From Acanthaster planci (taxonomy: Eukaryota; Echinodermata; Asteroidea; Valvatida; Acanthasteridae), in the NCBI RefSeq assembly GCF_001949145.1, contig NW_019091385.1, positions 175,152 to 239,151 on the forward strand: a stretch of DNA of 64,000 nucleotides. The letters run 5' to 3'. Below, piece by piece: positions 24,498 through 35,618 of the stretch (position 1 is its first letter; each line of letters starts with the position of its first letter). The notes under the pieces are model-generated. The model searched no databases, was not told where the DNA came from, and saw nothing but the letters and a program-made list of their open reading frames with translations. A program made the translations under genes and the position numbers.

Positions 24498-25724
24498 CTC
24501 CAGTGTTTCGAAGCGTAGTGCCGGTCTCAGCTGTCTCCCGGCCCAGCGGTCCCCCTGATGTAGTTGGACATTTCAGCACGACACAAGCAAGGTCTCGTTG
24601 GTCTTCTGTGCTGAGATGTCCACATGACTAACTCGAATTATACGCGGTGCGATTATCTTTGGTGTACATTACACGTCATGTACGACTTGAAGTGTGCATG
24701 GACTGCACTGCTCAGCACGCCACTTAAACGGACGAGTTTCCCGTTGTTGTGCGCAGAGATGGCATGACGTATTTTTGCCATATTTGGCAAGAGGGGCGGC
24801 TGGGACCGGGAGGCAGCTAAGACCGCCACACCGGCATCAACCCATTTTTTTTTTTTTTTAGGAACAACGCACTCTAGTTAAATCCGTATACGTGTACATG
24901 TACATTATGCCGTAATGCAGAAATCAATCGACTTCGTTACGAACTGACGTCGACTTTCATTGGCTGTTTTTCAGCTAACCCGCTATTGGTCCCCGCGTAC
25001 ACCAATCACAGTTTATTTAGCAAAAAACAAACAATAAAACAACTTTCTGAAGTTGTTCCATGATCATCCACTAATAAGGGAGAAGGGAGCGAAAGAAAAG
25101 GATATCACCAGCGTCTGTTTCGCTGGACCGGTCTTAAACCCTCTTTTAAGACCGGATCATTCATTAATAACCTGTGAGTTACAAAGTAAAAACAAGTTTT
25201 GAAAATGATACATTTCCAAAGATTTTGTTCAACACTTTTGCGTTATCTTTATCAAACACCCCTCTAGCCACAGTATGGTATATTCCTTTGGCGAGTATAG
25301 TTTAAAAAAAATCAAACATTTCCTAGAATGGCGCGCGCGTACTATACGTGGAAGGTGGGTAGCCAACTGGTACATCAGCTGTGACGGGCTCTCTTGAACA
25401 ATGAGAATTTGGGAGGTATTTATGAAAGGTATTTTCAAAATACCTTTCACAAAATACTATTTTGTCGTAAACAGTCGGATACAAGGAAAAACGAGTTACC
25501 ATGCAGTGAGCTATGGAATTCTACAAGGTGTTATTACCGGTGCGTAAAACTCGACGAATCCATAGACTCAATGAGGTTTCGATTTTCCCTTTGTGAAAGA
25601 AAAAAGTAGAAGCAACCACATATCGATTGGATCGATGGTCACATGAAGATCACCTACATGGAGTGATCGCAACAGTGTAATGACTACATGGATATAGCCC
25701 GCGCACCAAAGGTTTTACACAACA

Positions 25725-25790
25725 CGCTGGAGGAAAACCCCACTTGAAAAAAGGCTATATTCGTGACTCTGAAGGAATTCCTTCGTTTAA
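25725..25790 (+). repeat. Dispersed repeat, copy 1 (matches 53358-53425)
   Basis: About 65 bases around AAAGGCTATATTCGTGACTC match AAAGGCTATAATCGTGGCTC in the TMEM97 3' flank, with shared context on both sides (ACACAAC, CTGGAG, ACTTGAA, GGAATT). It is probably a fragment of one repeat family. Confidence 0.5.
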
Positions 25791-28700
25791 TTCAAGGGTG
25801 CAACCACGTAAATAGGCCAGAAGTATGTCTGCTGAGCTCATTAATAAACGCTATAAACTCAAAATATTCTTATTAAAGAGTCCTGAGAGCCACGGAGTTG
25901 GGGAATTGAAGAAATAAGATACTGAACCTCTGGGCCAGACTCGGGGCTTCCAATTCTGAACAATTTGGATGCAATCGGGTCTGAAAGTGGCTACTTTCCG
26001 GGGCAGTGAAATTTCCTTCCTTTTAGGGGTGGTCTGCTTCAGGTGAGAATTTCTCAAAAACTCATTGGTCAACCCACTAAAAAATTGAAAGGCAAATGAA
26101 AGAGGACATGTGGAACATCATTTTTCTGTGCAGCCTGAACACCTGTGAGAGTTGTGAGTATTTTAAAAATATTTTTGAAGTATGGGGATTTATTTGTAGT
26201 GGTGCACCCGTATTTGGTGTGGTGCAGCCTGTAAAGACAAGATGGCGGCGGCCATGGCAACAGACCAAAAGGGGGCGCCCTGTTCTTTTTTTCTTTTTCG
26301 GAGGGGCTTATTGACTATACTGTCCGATAGTAACTGGAAGAGGGCCTGAAATTCCCCCAGTTTTTTCTTCCCCCAAAAAACTGCCCCCGGACGCAGGGGA
26401 AACAGAAATTACAAAGGTTCAATCAACAATTCCGTCCTCTTTCTGGTAGTTTTTCTTTTCTGTGTCCCGCAGTTTTGCAGAAGATGTTTGATTTCTCCGT
26501 TTGTTCAAGATTGTCATTGCGCACAAAACATTGCCACATTCAGTGGCAACAGAAAAACTGTATTATCCTTCTTCAGAAAAACAAGGAAACGTATTCAGTT
26601 TTTCAGATTGGTTTTTATATTTCGGATAGATTTTCGTTGCTTTAATCCATTTTTACTGCGAAACCCGGCGCCCCCCCGGGTGATATTAAAAGGAGCATTC
26701 CACCAAATGGTTGGATTCCTGCGCGCAAGCTCATAAATATTTTGTGATCCCACGAGGTTTTCACAATAAGACATGCCATAATCAGGAGGCATCATAGAAC
26801 TATTTCTATAAATCCCCGAATTTGGAACTGATTGTTTCCAGTTCGGGGTATTTCTGTCACAAATAGCCCCAAATTGCAGGCCTACTTTGGACAGAAGCGG
26901 GCGGCTACATTCAGAAATGAGAGCTTAGTTTTACTGCTGTTTTGGGGGTATCTTCCTTGAAAGGCGAATAAAAAAAGAAAGGCTAACCCCATGAAATTGA
27001 AACGAATATTGATCGTCTGGCCATAATCTTGAATTGCCAGTAAAAAAACGGAGGCCAACCTCTTCACGAGAGTCAGCAGGCGGCGCTATTTCGGTCCGAT
27101 TTTGCACTGTTTTCTATGGGCGCGTATTTGGTGTAGTGCAACCCTATGCGTTTATAATGTCTGTGTACTCACCGCATAGACGCGTCATGAGGGGCGCGCA
27201 AGTATATGCACGTTTGACGCGGAGTACGCTGGGTGCGCGCAACTAGTTTACTCCGGCATGTACGGTTTTGCGTACACGCAGAACGCTTGCAAGGACCCGC
27301 TTGTAACCATCTGTCTTTCTTTCGCCGACTGGGGGTGCACTTCAGCTCGGAGCATAGACCGCCAGGTCTTATTCAAAACTACAGGGGGTTTTCGTGATCT
27401 CGGCGGCGCCCGGCTAAAGTCTAAACTACGGGCAAATACACCCCTCAGTATACGGAATTTACGCACAGTTGATGATTTCCAGCCATAAAATTCTACGAGG
27501 CCATTTTGTGATTCTAAAAAAAAATCTCTATTTACTTAATCTGGCCCTTAGGGATTCGAAACAATGCGGCTGAAACATTCGAAAAGAAGAGATAGCGGTA
27601 CAGAAGAGCAAAAAGGGAACGTATTTTGGGAGCACAGTCAAACTTACACAGAGCGTTCGATTAGCCTCATTTCGTGGCTTCCCGTAACACCGGTGTATTC
27701 AGGGAAGCTAATCGAAGGCAACCAATACAGGCAATGTAAGTGCGTTGCGCGTACTGCTCAATGAACGCGCTGCCATCCGTCGCTTCGCTCACTGTTTGCC
27801 CATACTTTTCAAAGTCACCGGCGGTCTATGCGTTCATATGTCTGTGGGCACATCACAGAAACTCTCGATAGCGGGGAGTGTACTCCTGAGTGTAATGTGC
27901 ACGCATCCTACTCGTGTTAACAGGAGTAATCGCGCGAATACACCCTAAATACATGGTTTTTCGGGGTGCGTTGCGTACACAAACCGTTCATGCGTTTCAC
28001 TTTCACGGATGCAAAAATCGACTCCATTATAAAAACACACATGTTCGTTGCGTTCGCCCTGGGAACGATTTTAACGGCTCCGCAACGCTTGGCAAGTGTT
28101 GACGCGCAAACGGAAAGGCGGCTTCCTTTGAGCAAGTTCATCTGTGCTTCCATTGCAATTAAGCAGAGTCCCAGTATTTGGTGGCCGGGTGACGTCGTTT
28201 CCATGCGGCACACAAGACACTTTTCAGACAGTTTTGGTGTGGGCATTTTGAAGCATTTCACGAACTTCATCAAGAAAATTAACTGCATGAAAACAGAAAC
28301 CAACTGTATCATCAAACCTTCAGAAAATGCATTTCTGCCATACACTCAATCATGTACAAAGTGTAGGTTATTTTGAACAGATCAACGCTACGTTTGTAAA
28401 CAGCCGATGACAGAGTGTCATTTATCCTTCACGGAAACCAGGCAGGTTGTCTCCATGGTAACGGACATCAGATGTATTGATATCATATACGACGGGAGTC
28501 CAGAAGGAGCAGTGCTACATCGGTTGCATGTATTTCAAACTTATAACAACCATTTAATCCTCCTATTTCTTATTCCATTTGTACAAGTTCGCACTGCTTA
28601 CATTCTTATCGTTTTATACATACATATACTGGACAGCGAAAGAAACTTCCCACTTCTGTCAAAGGCCACACATAAAAATTCACACAATAGAAATAAACAA

Positions 28701-29097
28701 TTTCTGTACACAGGTAAGCTGCAATAGCCCCAAAGCAAGTGATTATCTTTAAAACAAGAATAAATTGACTTGCACAGCAACTTGGTTACTGAATCGAAAG
28801 TCACAGAATGTAACAGAATGAGCCGTAAGTTGTACGCAGAAATTAATGTCACAGGATGAAATAAAGAAGTCACAATCATTACTTTTCAATAATGTGTATG
28901 CATAGTCAGTAAGGATGGCATCCCTATACAGAAACCACTCATGCACATTATTTTGACAAAACGGGTGTTCACTTTGTGATTGGTTGTTTAAAATGTTGTC
29001 CATTCATTTATGGGTCATTTTTGCTTGGTGGAGAGTGCATTTGTGTGTGACTTTTGATTCAGTAACTTAACGTAACAAGTTGAAATAATGTAAACAG

Positions 29098-30787
29098 GTA
29101 TCCATGAGGCTGCGCTGGATCTTCTGTGATAATTGGACTAGGGTTCTCTCCATTTGTAAAACAAGTCAGTCCAAGGGATTAACAACGAAATAAACGGCAA
29201 AAGCTGTTGAATGAAGATGACTTCGTCACCGTCCAATTACTGTGTGCGTGTACGAAGTTAGAGCTACAATCCTAGTGTAGGATAAAAACCTGCTCTTCAC
29301 ATTGTGTTTCAAAATGTTTGATTTGGGGGTTGCGAACTGGCGACCATTTTCGTGGCTACCTGATCAGGTAAATTCAGCTGAATTTACAAAGTTCCATACT
29401 GCCACGACCTGGATCCAACTGAACCAGCGGTGACACGCCCAAAGTTATTTCAAGCCCAAATATTTCCTGTGTGAGACTGAGGACTTCAACGCACTGAACA
29501 CACATTATGCGTTCGTATTGACGCGTACGCGTTGGAAGTCTAAATGTGCATGCGATTGGTATTACACAGTAAGTGCACAACTTCGCGATTTTTGACGATT
29601 ATCGGACACTGGTCCACTCAACACCACTGGCAAGCACAGACTCAAACAACTTCCAATGTAATCAGTAAAGACTGGTTACTGAATGCATTTACAAAATTCT
29701 TCTTAGAACTTGTGACGTCACGGCAGTACTCCCCATAAAATTCCTCAGAACACCACAATTTTGAAATAGAATTATTTGAAAATGGTGATACATTTCAGCT
29801 AAAAGTTGGACTTTTTAGTGGGAACGGTATCGCCAAGAAAGGGGTACTCAAGCTTTTCAAGGGTATAAGGCATTTATCTGCAGCCAACTGACAACTCATT
29901 AAAGGTGGATGTTTTTCATCAAAGTGGCGAGTTTCATCCCTGTGTCTACTTTCTGCATCATTTCGACCCCTTTTTCCTTTCTCCCTTTCCTGGTTTTATT
30001 TGTCCATTTTTGTCCATCCAGGAGAGGGAAAGCGCCCACTTATCTCTCCCTCTCACGCGCAACGCCCACGTTACAAACCCTATTTTTGAAAAAGTTTTTT
30101 TTCCAACACTCTTGGCAATTTGTCAGACAGGACGCGCAAAATGGGGGGGGGGTTATGTCTTGCACGACTGCGCGACATTGTATTTTCATGAGCAAACACA
30201 TTTTTTGTATTGTCCTTGTTTTAAAGGTTTGCAGGAAATTCCTCTTAGTGTTCCTCGAACGTTTTGGGTGACTGTGCAGCATTGTATCTCCATGTTACGT
30301 GCATGTACTTTCTTTTCAACGGTTAATGGATGTTTTTTTCTTTTAGTGTTGGTTGGTAAAGAAGATTGTATAAAAGAATTTAAAGACGTGGGGAATCCCG
30401 GAGTGTTTCTCAACTGTTTTGAGTGAATGACACGATAATTTATTTCCATATCGAATTGCACTTTTGGTTTAGTTTGGGTGTGCGTGTGTTTCTGTGATTG
30501 GTGGAGAAGAATTCAAGGTTGCAAGCTCTGATTGGTGGAACAGATTCAGACAAGGCTGAGTACAGACCAATGATCTTGTAAACGGAACTTTGGTTTTGGG
30601 GTTGGTTTTTTCTTCTTTTTTGGTAGGTAAAAATAAATACGGGTAGGGAGATCCTACCAGGGATTCTGTGAAGTGTCTTCGTGGGACAGCGTGACATTGT
30701 GTTTTCGTGCTGTCCATATTGTTCCTGTGTTGTGTGTGGCTTTTGTGCAAGGGACTGGCGGGAAACATTCAACGCCATATTCTGAAA
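29098..30787 (+). repeat. Diverged tandem duplication, copy 1
   Basis: A segment of about 1.7 kb that recurs in the same order and orientation at 31553-33292. Shared landmarks: TTCTCTCCATTTGTAAAAC near the start; GCCACGACCTGGAT; GCGCGACATTG; GGGAATCCCGGA with CAACTGTTTTGAGTGAATGA; ATTCAAGGTTGCAAGCTCTG; GTGGGACAGCGTGAC; and ATCAACGCCA-type sequence near the end. No shared reading frame is kept across the two copies, so it looks like duplicated non-coding or transposon-derived DNA. Confidence 0.7.
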
Positions 30788-31552
30788 TCACTGGTTTCCT
30801 CCACTTTGTTCACGTATAAAAACGTAACTTAGTAGTTGGTCACCAAGTACAGTGTGAACGTTATACAACGTGAAAGTCATAGAGTTGAAGTAAGCGCATA
30901 TTCTCTCGAGATCGATCACGACCAGTCAGCTTCACCTTTGTTGTGTTTTGTTTGCTCTGTCTTCAACAATCGTATAAGCTTTATTAACTTTATTAACACA
31001 AGTCTTTATTCCTCGTATATTTTACACCTCGGGTTTGTAAAAAAAAACATGATTGAACTGTTTTAAAACCAAATTTCACACCATTTCAACAAGCACATTT
31101 TGCATAAATTTGCTAAATAACCGGTAGGATCGATCAAGGACGCATTAAGAGTAGGAAAGTTGTTTTCGTTTAAGACGAAGTTCCAGATAACACGCGACAG
31201 TTTCGAAAGTCTCAAGCCCCTCGTCAACGACAGTCGACTAACAATTGGGTATTTACACTACTGTATACGTTAATTGGACAAATCGTCGCTGCGTTTGTAC
31301 GTGGCTAAAGAAAAGAGTTTCATAAGCAAAGTTACCCTTTACTGACACTGAGCAGGCAGTCATATTGGTAATGATTATCAGATTTATTGATATCTGAACG
31401 GAATGCAAACAGATTAGAAATGGAGTATGGCTTCATCAACTATTCAAACCTAACTGCAACTCAATCATTCAACTATTATTCCATTACACACAGGACTTTC
31501 ACTCTAACCTCTCTTATAATTTACAAATAGCCTTAACATTATATTATGAATT

Positions 31553-33292
31553 GTGTTCATGAGGCTTTACTGAATCTTCTGTAATATTTGGACTGGGGTT
31601 TTCTCCATTTGTAAAACTGGTAAGTCTAAGGGATAAACAATGAAATATACGTAACTGCCAAAGAAAATGTTAAATGAGGATGATTTTGTTGCCTTACACA
31701 TGTGCGTGTAATAAGCTAAAAAACTAAAATGGACACCTTTGTTGATTACAGATACTAGGTCTCGTGTTTGTCTGTTTGTTTTTTGAGAAGGTGCAGTTCA
31801 ACATTGTGTTTGAAACTTTTTGATATCCGGGGTGCGAACTGGCTGCCATTTTGTGGCTACATAGTTGAATTTACAAAGTCCCACGCTGCCACGACCTGGA
31901 TTCAACTGAACCTGGAGCGTTCCAGCCCCCACAATTTGATGTTTAAGATCGACAAGCTCAGTGACAAGACTTGCCCCGAATCACGAGGTATAGCAACAAT
32001 GGGTCTAGTATGAAGAATCCAAATTGTTATGTTCACGTGAATTTAAAGAACTCCGTGTACCAGATTAATTATTAAAATTTAACTCGCAAAAGGCTTATTT
32101 GGGGGGCGACAGTGAAATCGGTACAGAGGTCCCCTGCATGCGTGCACACAACACACTTCCTAGGACTTGCTAAGTCACAGCAGAATGTACCCAAAAAAAA
32201 TCCTCAGGGCACTACAAGTTTGAAATGGAACTACTCTGAAAAAATTGTAACTGGTAACAAATGTAAGCTGAAAGGTGGACTTTTTATGTCCTTTCTTGCC
32301 GCGCCAAGAAGGGAGTCAAGTTTTTTCAAGGGAAAAAGCACTCGCAGCAGCAAATTGACCAACCATCAATGGTGGTAGGGGTCAATTCCAAGGTGTATTC
32401 CAGCAAAACGATTTTCGTCACTGTTCCTCCTTTCTGTATGATTTGCCCCATTTTTTCTTTTCTCATTTTTCTTTCCTATTTGTTCACTTGTTTGTCTCCC
32501 CCCATTTTGTGAAGCCTGCGGTAAGAGCCCATTTTCAAACGGCATCACCCACAAAAAGATGAACTTTTTTCCCCCCAAATGTTTTGGCAATTTGTCGGGC
32601 AGGGAGCGCTAAACGGAAATGAGAAAAATAAACACCAGGGATGTTTTTTCTTCAATGTACGTCTTGGATGACTGCGCGACATTGCATTTTCATCAGTGCA
32701 TTCATTATTGTTTTGTACATGTTTTTCACAATCCTCTGAAGCGAGGTGTTCCTCAAATATTTGGGTGGCTGCGCAACATTATTTCTTCGTATTGTATGCA
32801 CATATGTACTTTCTTTTCAATGGATGATGGATGATCTGTTTCCTTTGGTGGTGGTGGTTTGTCGAGATTGTACAAAAGAATTTAAAGAAGAGGGGAATCC
32901 CGGATCGTTTCTCAACTGTTTTGAGTGAATGACGCGATAATTTATTTCCATATCGAATTGCACTTTTGCTTTGGTTCGGGTATGTGTGTGTTTGTGATTG
33001 GTGGAAAAGAATTCAAGGTTGCAAGCTCTGATTGGTAGAAGAGATTCAGACAAGGCCGAGTACAGGCTAATGATCCTGTAAATGGAACTTAGCTTTGTTG
33101 GTTGAGTTTTTCTTCCTTTTAGGGTTGGTAGAATAATAAAGAAAGTAAATACGACTGGGGAGGTCTGACTAGGGATTAAAGTGTCTTCGTGGGACAGCGT
33201 GACTTGTATTTTCGAGTCGTTCACACCGTCTCGGTGTTTGTGTGGGTTTTATGCGTGATTGACAGGAAACAATCAACGCCACATTCTGAAGT
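31553..33292 (+). repeat. Diverged tandem duplication, copy 2
   Basis: Second copy of the 29098-30787 segment, offset by about 2.5 kb, with many substitutions and indels. Part of it (31971-32100) also matches sequence at 49463-49595 in the second Dispatched-like gene and is not obvious in copy 1. This suggests a later insertion or loss. Confidence 0.7.
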
Positions 33293-33856
33293 GAGGTAAA
33301 ATCCGCCGTTTGGTGGCTTGAAAAAAGGCCAAGTTTGTTTACCTGGCATAACAGGAAGAGTGCTTTGTCTGCGGATGGAGAATGTTCTCCCCGGGCAATC
33401 ACGAGAGAAAATCTCAGACAACAATTCTTAGTCCCGTCGACTCGCAACGGTCCACTGCAGTCAGTGGCGAAGTATGTGGCGCACGCTCACGATTCCCACA
33501 AAACTTTAATACTGAAATATCATCCTAAAGTAGGATATAGCTGTTCACCAAAATATGCACTCCAAAGTGAAGTTTTTTTTACCGAGTGAACGAATTTCGA
33601 GGGTCAAATTTTGACGCTCCCAAAACAAGAAGAGCTTTACACTTATTGGAATTCTGGTATCGTTTGGCATATATTAAATGACCGCAGTTGTGCCTGTCTT
33701 TCAGAGAGTCTTCAAGCAGGGAATCGAGACCCTGGCTACCGTGCTGCAGTGTTCGCATCCGACCGAGCCGTGCTGCCGTGCCGCCAGCGGCCGGCCAAAT
33801 CAGTTAGCTCTCTTGCTAACTTGAAGCTCCGCTACGACGTTGACAGCACCGACTCA

Positions 33857-33992
33857 TAGAGTACCGAAGTGTGACGTCACTGTGAACCAGAAAGTGCAGT
33901 GCAAACGAATGGAGTACGCGCGCGCGTTCGTTCCCGCGCTAATGCCTTTTACACACGAATTGTGCGCGTGACGTATTCACTTCGGTACTCTA
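33857..33992. mobile_element. Small MITE with TA flanks
   Basis: TA, then GAGTACCGAAGTG on the left; CACTTCGGTACTC, then TA on the right. The arms extend as imperfect repeats through TGACGTCAC and GTGACGTATT. The body of about 130 bases contains a GCGCGCGCG run and no ORF. It is similar in size and flanks to the MITE in NOS intron 10 but differs in terminal sequence. Confidence 0.7.
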
Positions 33993-35112
33993 TACAGACA
34001 CATGTATTTTGATAGCGTCGAGTTACGGCTGGAGAGACGTGTATGCATTAATGGACACGTCAATGGAGTTTTTCTGTTATCACTTCTCTCTGGATGGTTG
34101 GATTCCTTTGACCCAGATATTTGAAAATTTACTGAGTATCAATCTCAAACAAGAAATTTCCAAGGAATGCTCTCGGCAGGGGGCAGGTGAGAATTAAGGA
34201 CGACGAATCATTCCTCACAGACGTCAAGCATTCGGACTTGAACAGTATCCATATTTGCATTTTCATATTTTCCAATTTAACAGAAGTCACTTTGGAGATA
34301 CATCCCTCTAAATGATGAACAAAAATAACTTCTTAAGTTTGCCTACAGTGGCAGATATGCGACCGGATTTCACTAAATGGGTCTTGAAGCCACTGTTCCT
34401 CCAATAACTTTGCTTTAGTCATCATAAGAAACATTAGGTGGGTGAAAAATGCCAAGGATTCCTACTGATCTCCGCCGTGGAAAACTCTTTGAAGGGCCTT
34501 CAACTCAAAAGTGGCTCCGGCGACTAAAGACTCATTTTGTCCGGCCTGGTCTTATCTTATATGATCATGTATATGATCTTATTGATCTTATATATAACAA
34601 ATTATTGGCAATGTCAGGGAACTCAAAAACCAAGAACACCCCACACAATCTTCTGTAAGTAGACGGTATAGTACTGCTTTATCACCTGAAATGGGCGAGT
34701 CCAAATTTTTTCTGTAAATAACTTAGGAATATCATTAAGTAACCTTTCTTGGCCTTTCTAAAGGTACACTGGTTCCCGTCCGTGCCTAGTCTCCAGACGT
34801 CAGTTACAGACGTCCTCTGAACGTAGGGACCAGTAGGGGGTAATGAATCCGGCAGAATCCTGCCGGGTGTATGTAAATGAGAAAAGGGATGCCCGCTCAA
34901 TGCACAAATCCAGCGGGAGCTGATAGCATATTTGCTTTTTCTTCTTCGCTGCCGAAAATAATTTCACCATAAATTGTTCAGTTATCTAAAATGACACACA
35001 ATAACCACTGACTGAAATAAATTGCCGTCAAACGATTTATCGATGATTATCATTGAAAAATTAATTACCACATTGTGATGAACAGAGGTTTAGCAAGGAC
35101 AGGTACTCGTGT

Positions 35113-35118
35113 TTTATT
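35113..35118 (-). other. Candidate poly(A) signal for IFT20
   Basis: AATAAA on the minus strand about 500 bases downstream of the IFT20 stop codon. It would imply a long 3' UTR; a non-canonical signal closer to the stop cannot be excluded. Confidence 0.35.
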
Positions 35119-35618
35119 CGCCTCCCTGCTGAAACATATTTCATGTTAAAGCATTACTATTGGCCTGGCAAAAGTTTAAATATTCCGCATCCAAATTGAC
35201 ATGGCTAATCACACCCGTTAAACCGTAGCTAGCCACCGGTCTCTAAATAATATTGACAGGAAACACTCCATTCTAGGGGTTGAAGCTATTTTTCGTGGAG
35301 GGGGGCTTACACTCTTTGTGGAGGAAGGGAAATAAAACAGTCTGGCAAACTTGCCTTTCGCTCGATATGTTCCCCCATAAACATTTAGTTCTGGGGTCAT
35401 GTCCACTGATGCCTCACACCCAGGACCCTCTGATGATTTAAGCTCTGAGTTTGGCAATACTTTGGTGGCTTAGAACCAATAATGGACCCAATCCCCCAAA
35501 TTTCTCCCACTGGTAATGAAAATGTACCTTCGGTTTCACGACCACTGTACTGTATTTTTGGAGACAATCAAGAAGCTTCATGGCAAAAGAAGGCTGAGGA
35601 CTGAATATCGGCGACTGT

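Larger units (their letters stand above)
24500..35110. other. Gene-poor interval between NOS and IFT20
   Basis: About 10.6 kb with no gene I can support. The first 600 bases include the NOS upstream region and a poly-T run near 24843. The rest holds dispersed and inverted repeats, a diverged tandem duplication (29098-33292) and a small TA-flanked MITE (33857-33992). Open frames of up to about 170 codons occur, but they show no family resemblance, their lengths are within chance expectation for this much DNA, and they are not preserved between the duplicated copies. Confidence 0.6.

Noticed and set aside
27170-27990. Possible transposon with GCGTACAC-type ends
   Set aside because: GCGTACAC motifs occur near both sides, but the flanks do not align as true terminal inverted repeats.
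27917-28376. Overlapping open frames of about 140 codons on both strands
   Set aside because: No recognisable family, no splice context or codon pattern in support. In 64 kb of AT-rich DNA several frames of this length are expected by chance.
29905-30426. Open frame of 173 codons in tandem-duplication copy 1
   Set aside because: The equivalent frame is broken and not conserved in copy 2, which argues against a gene.
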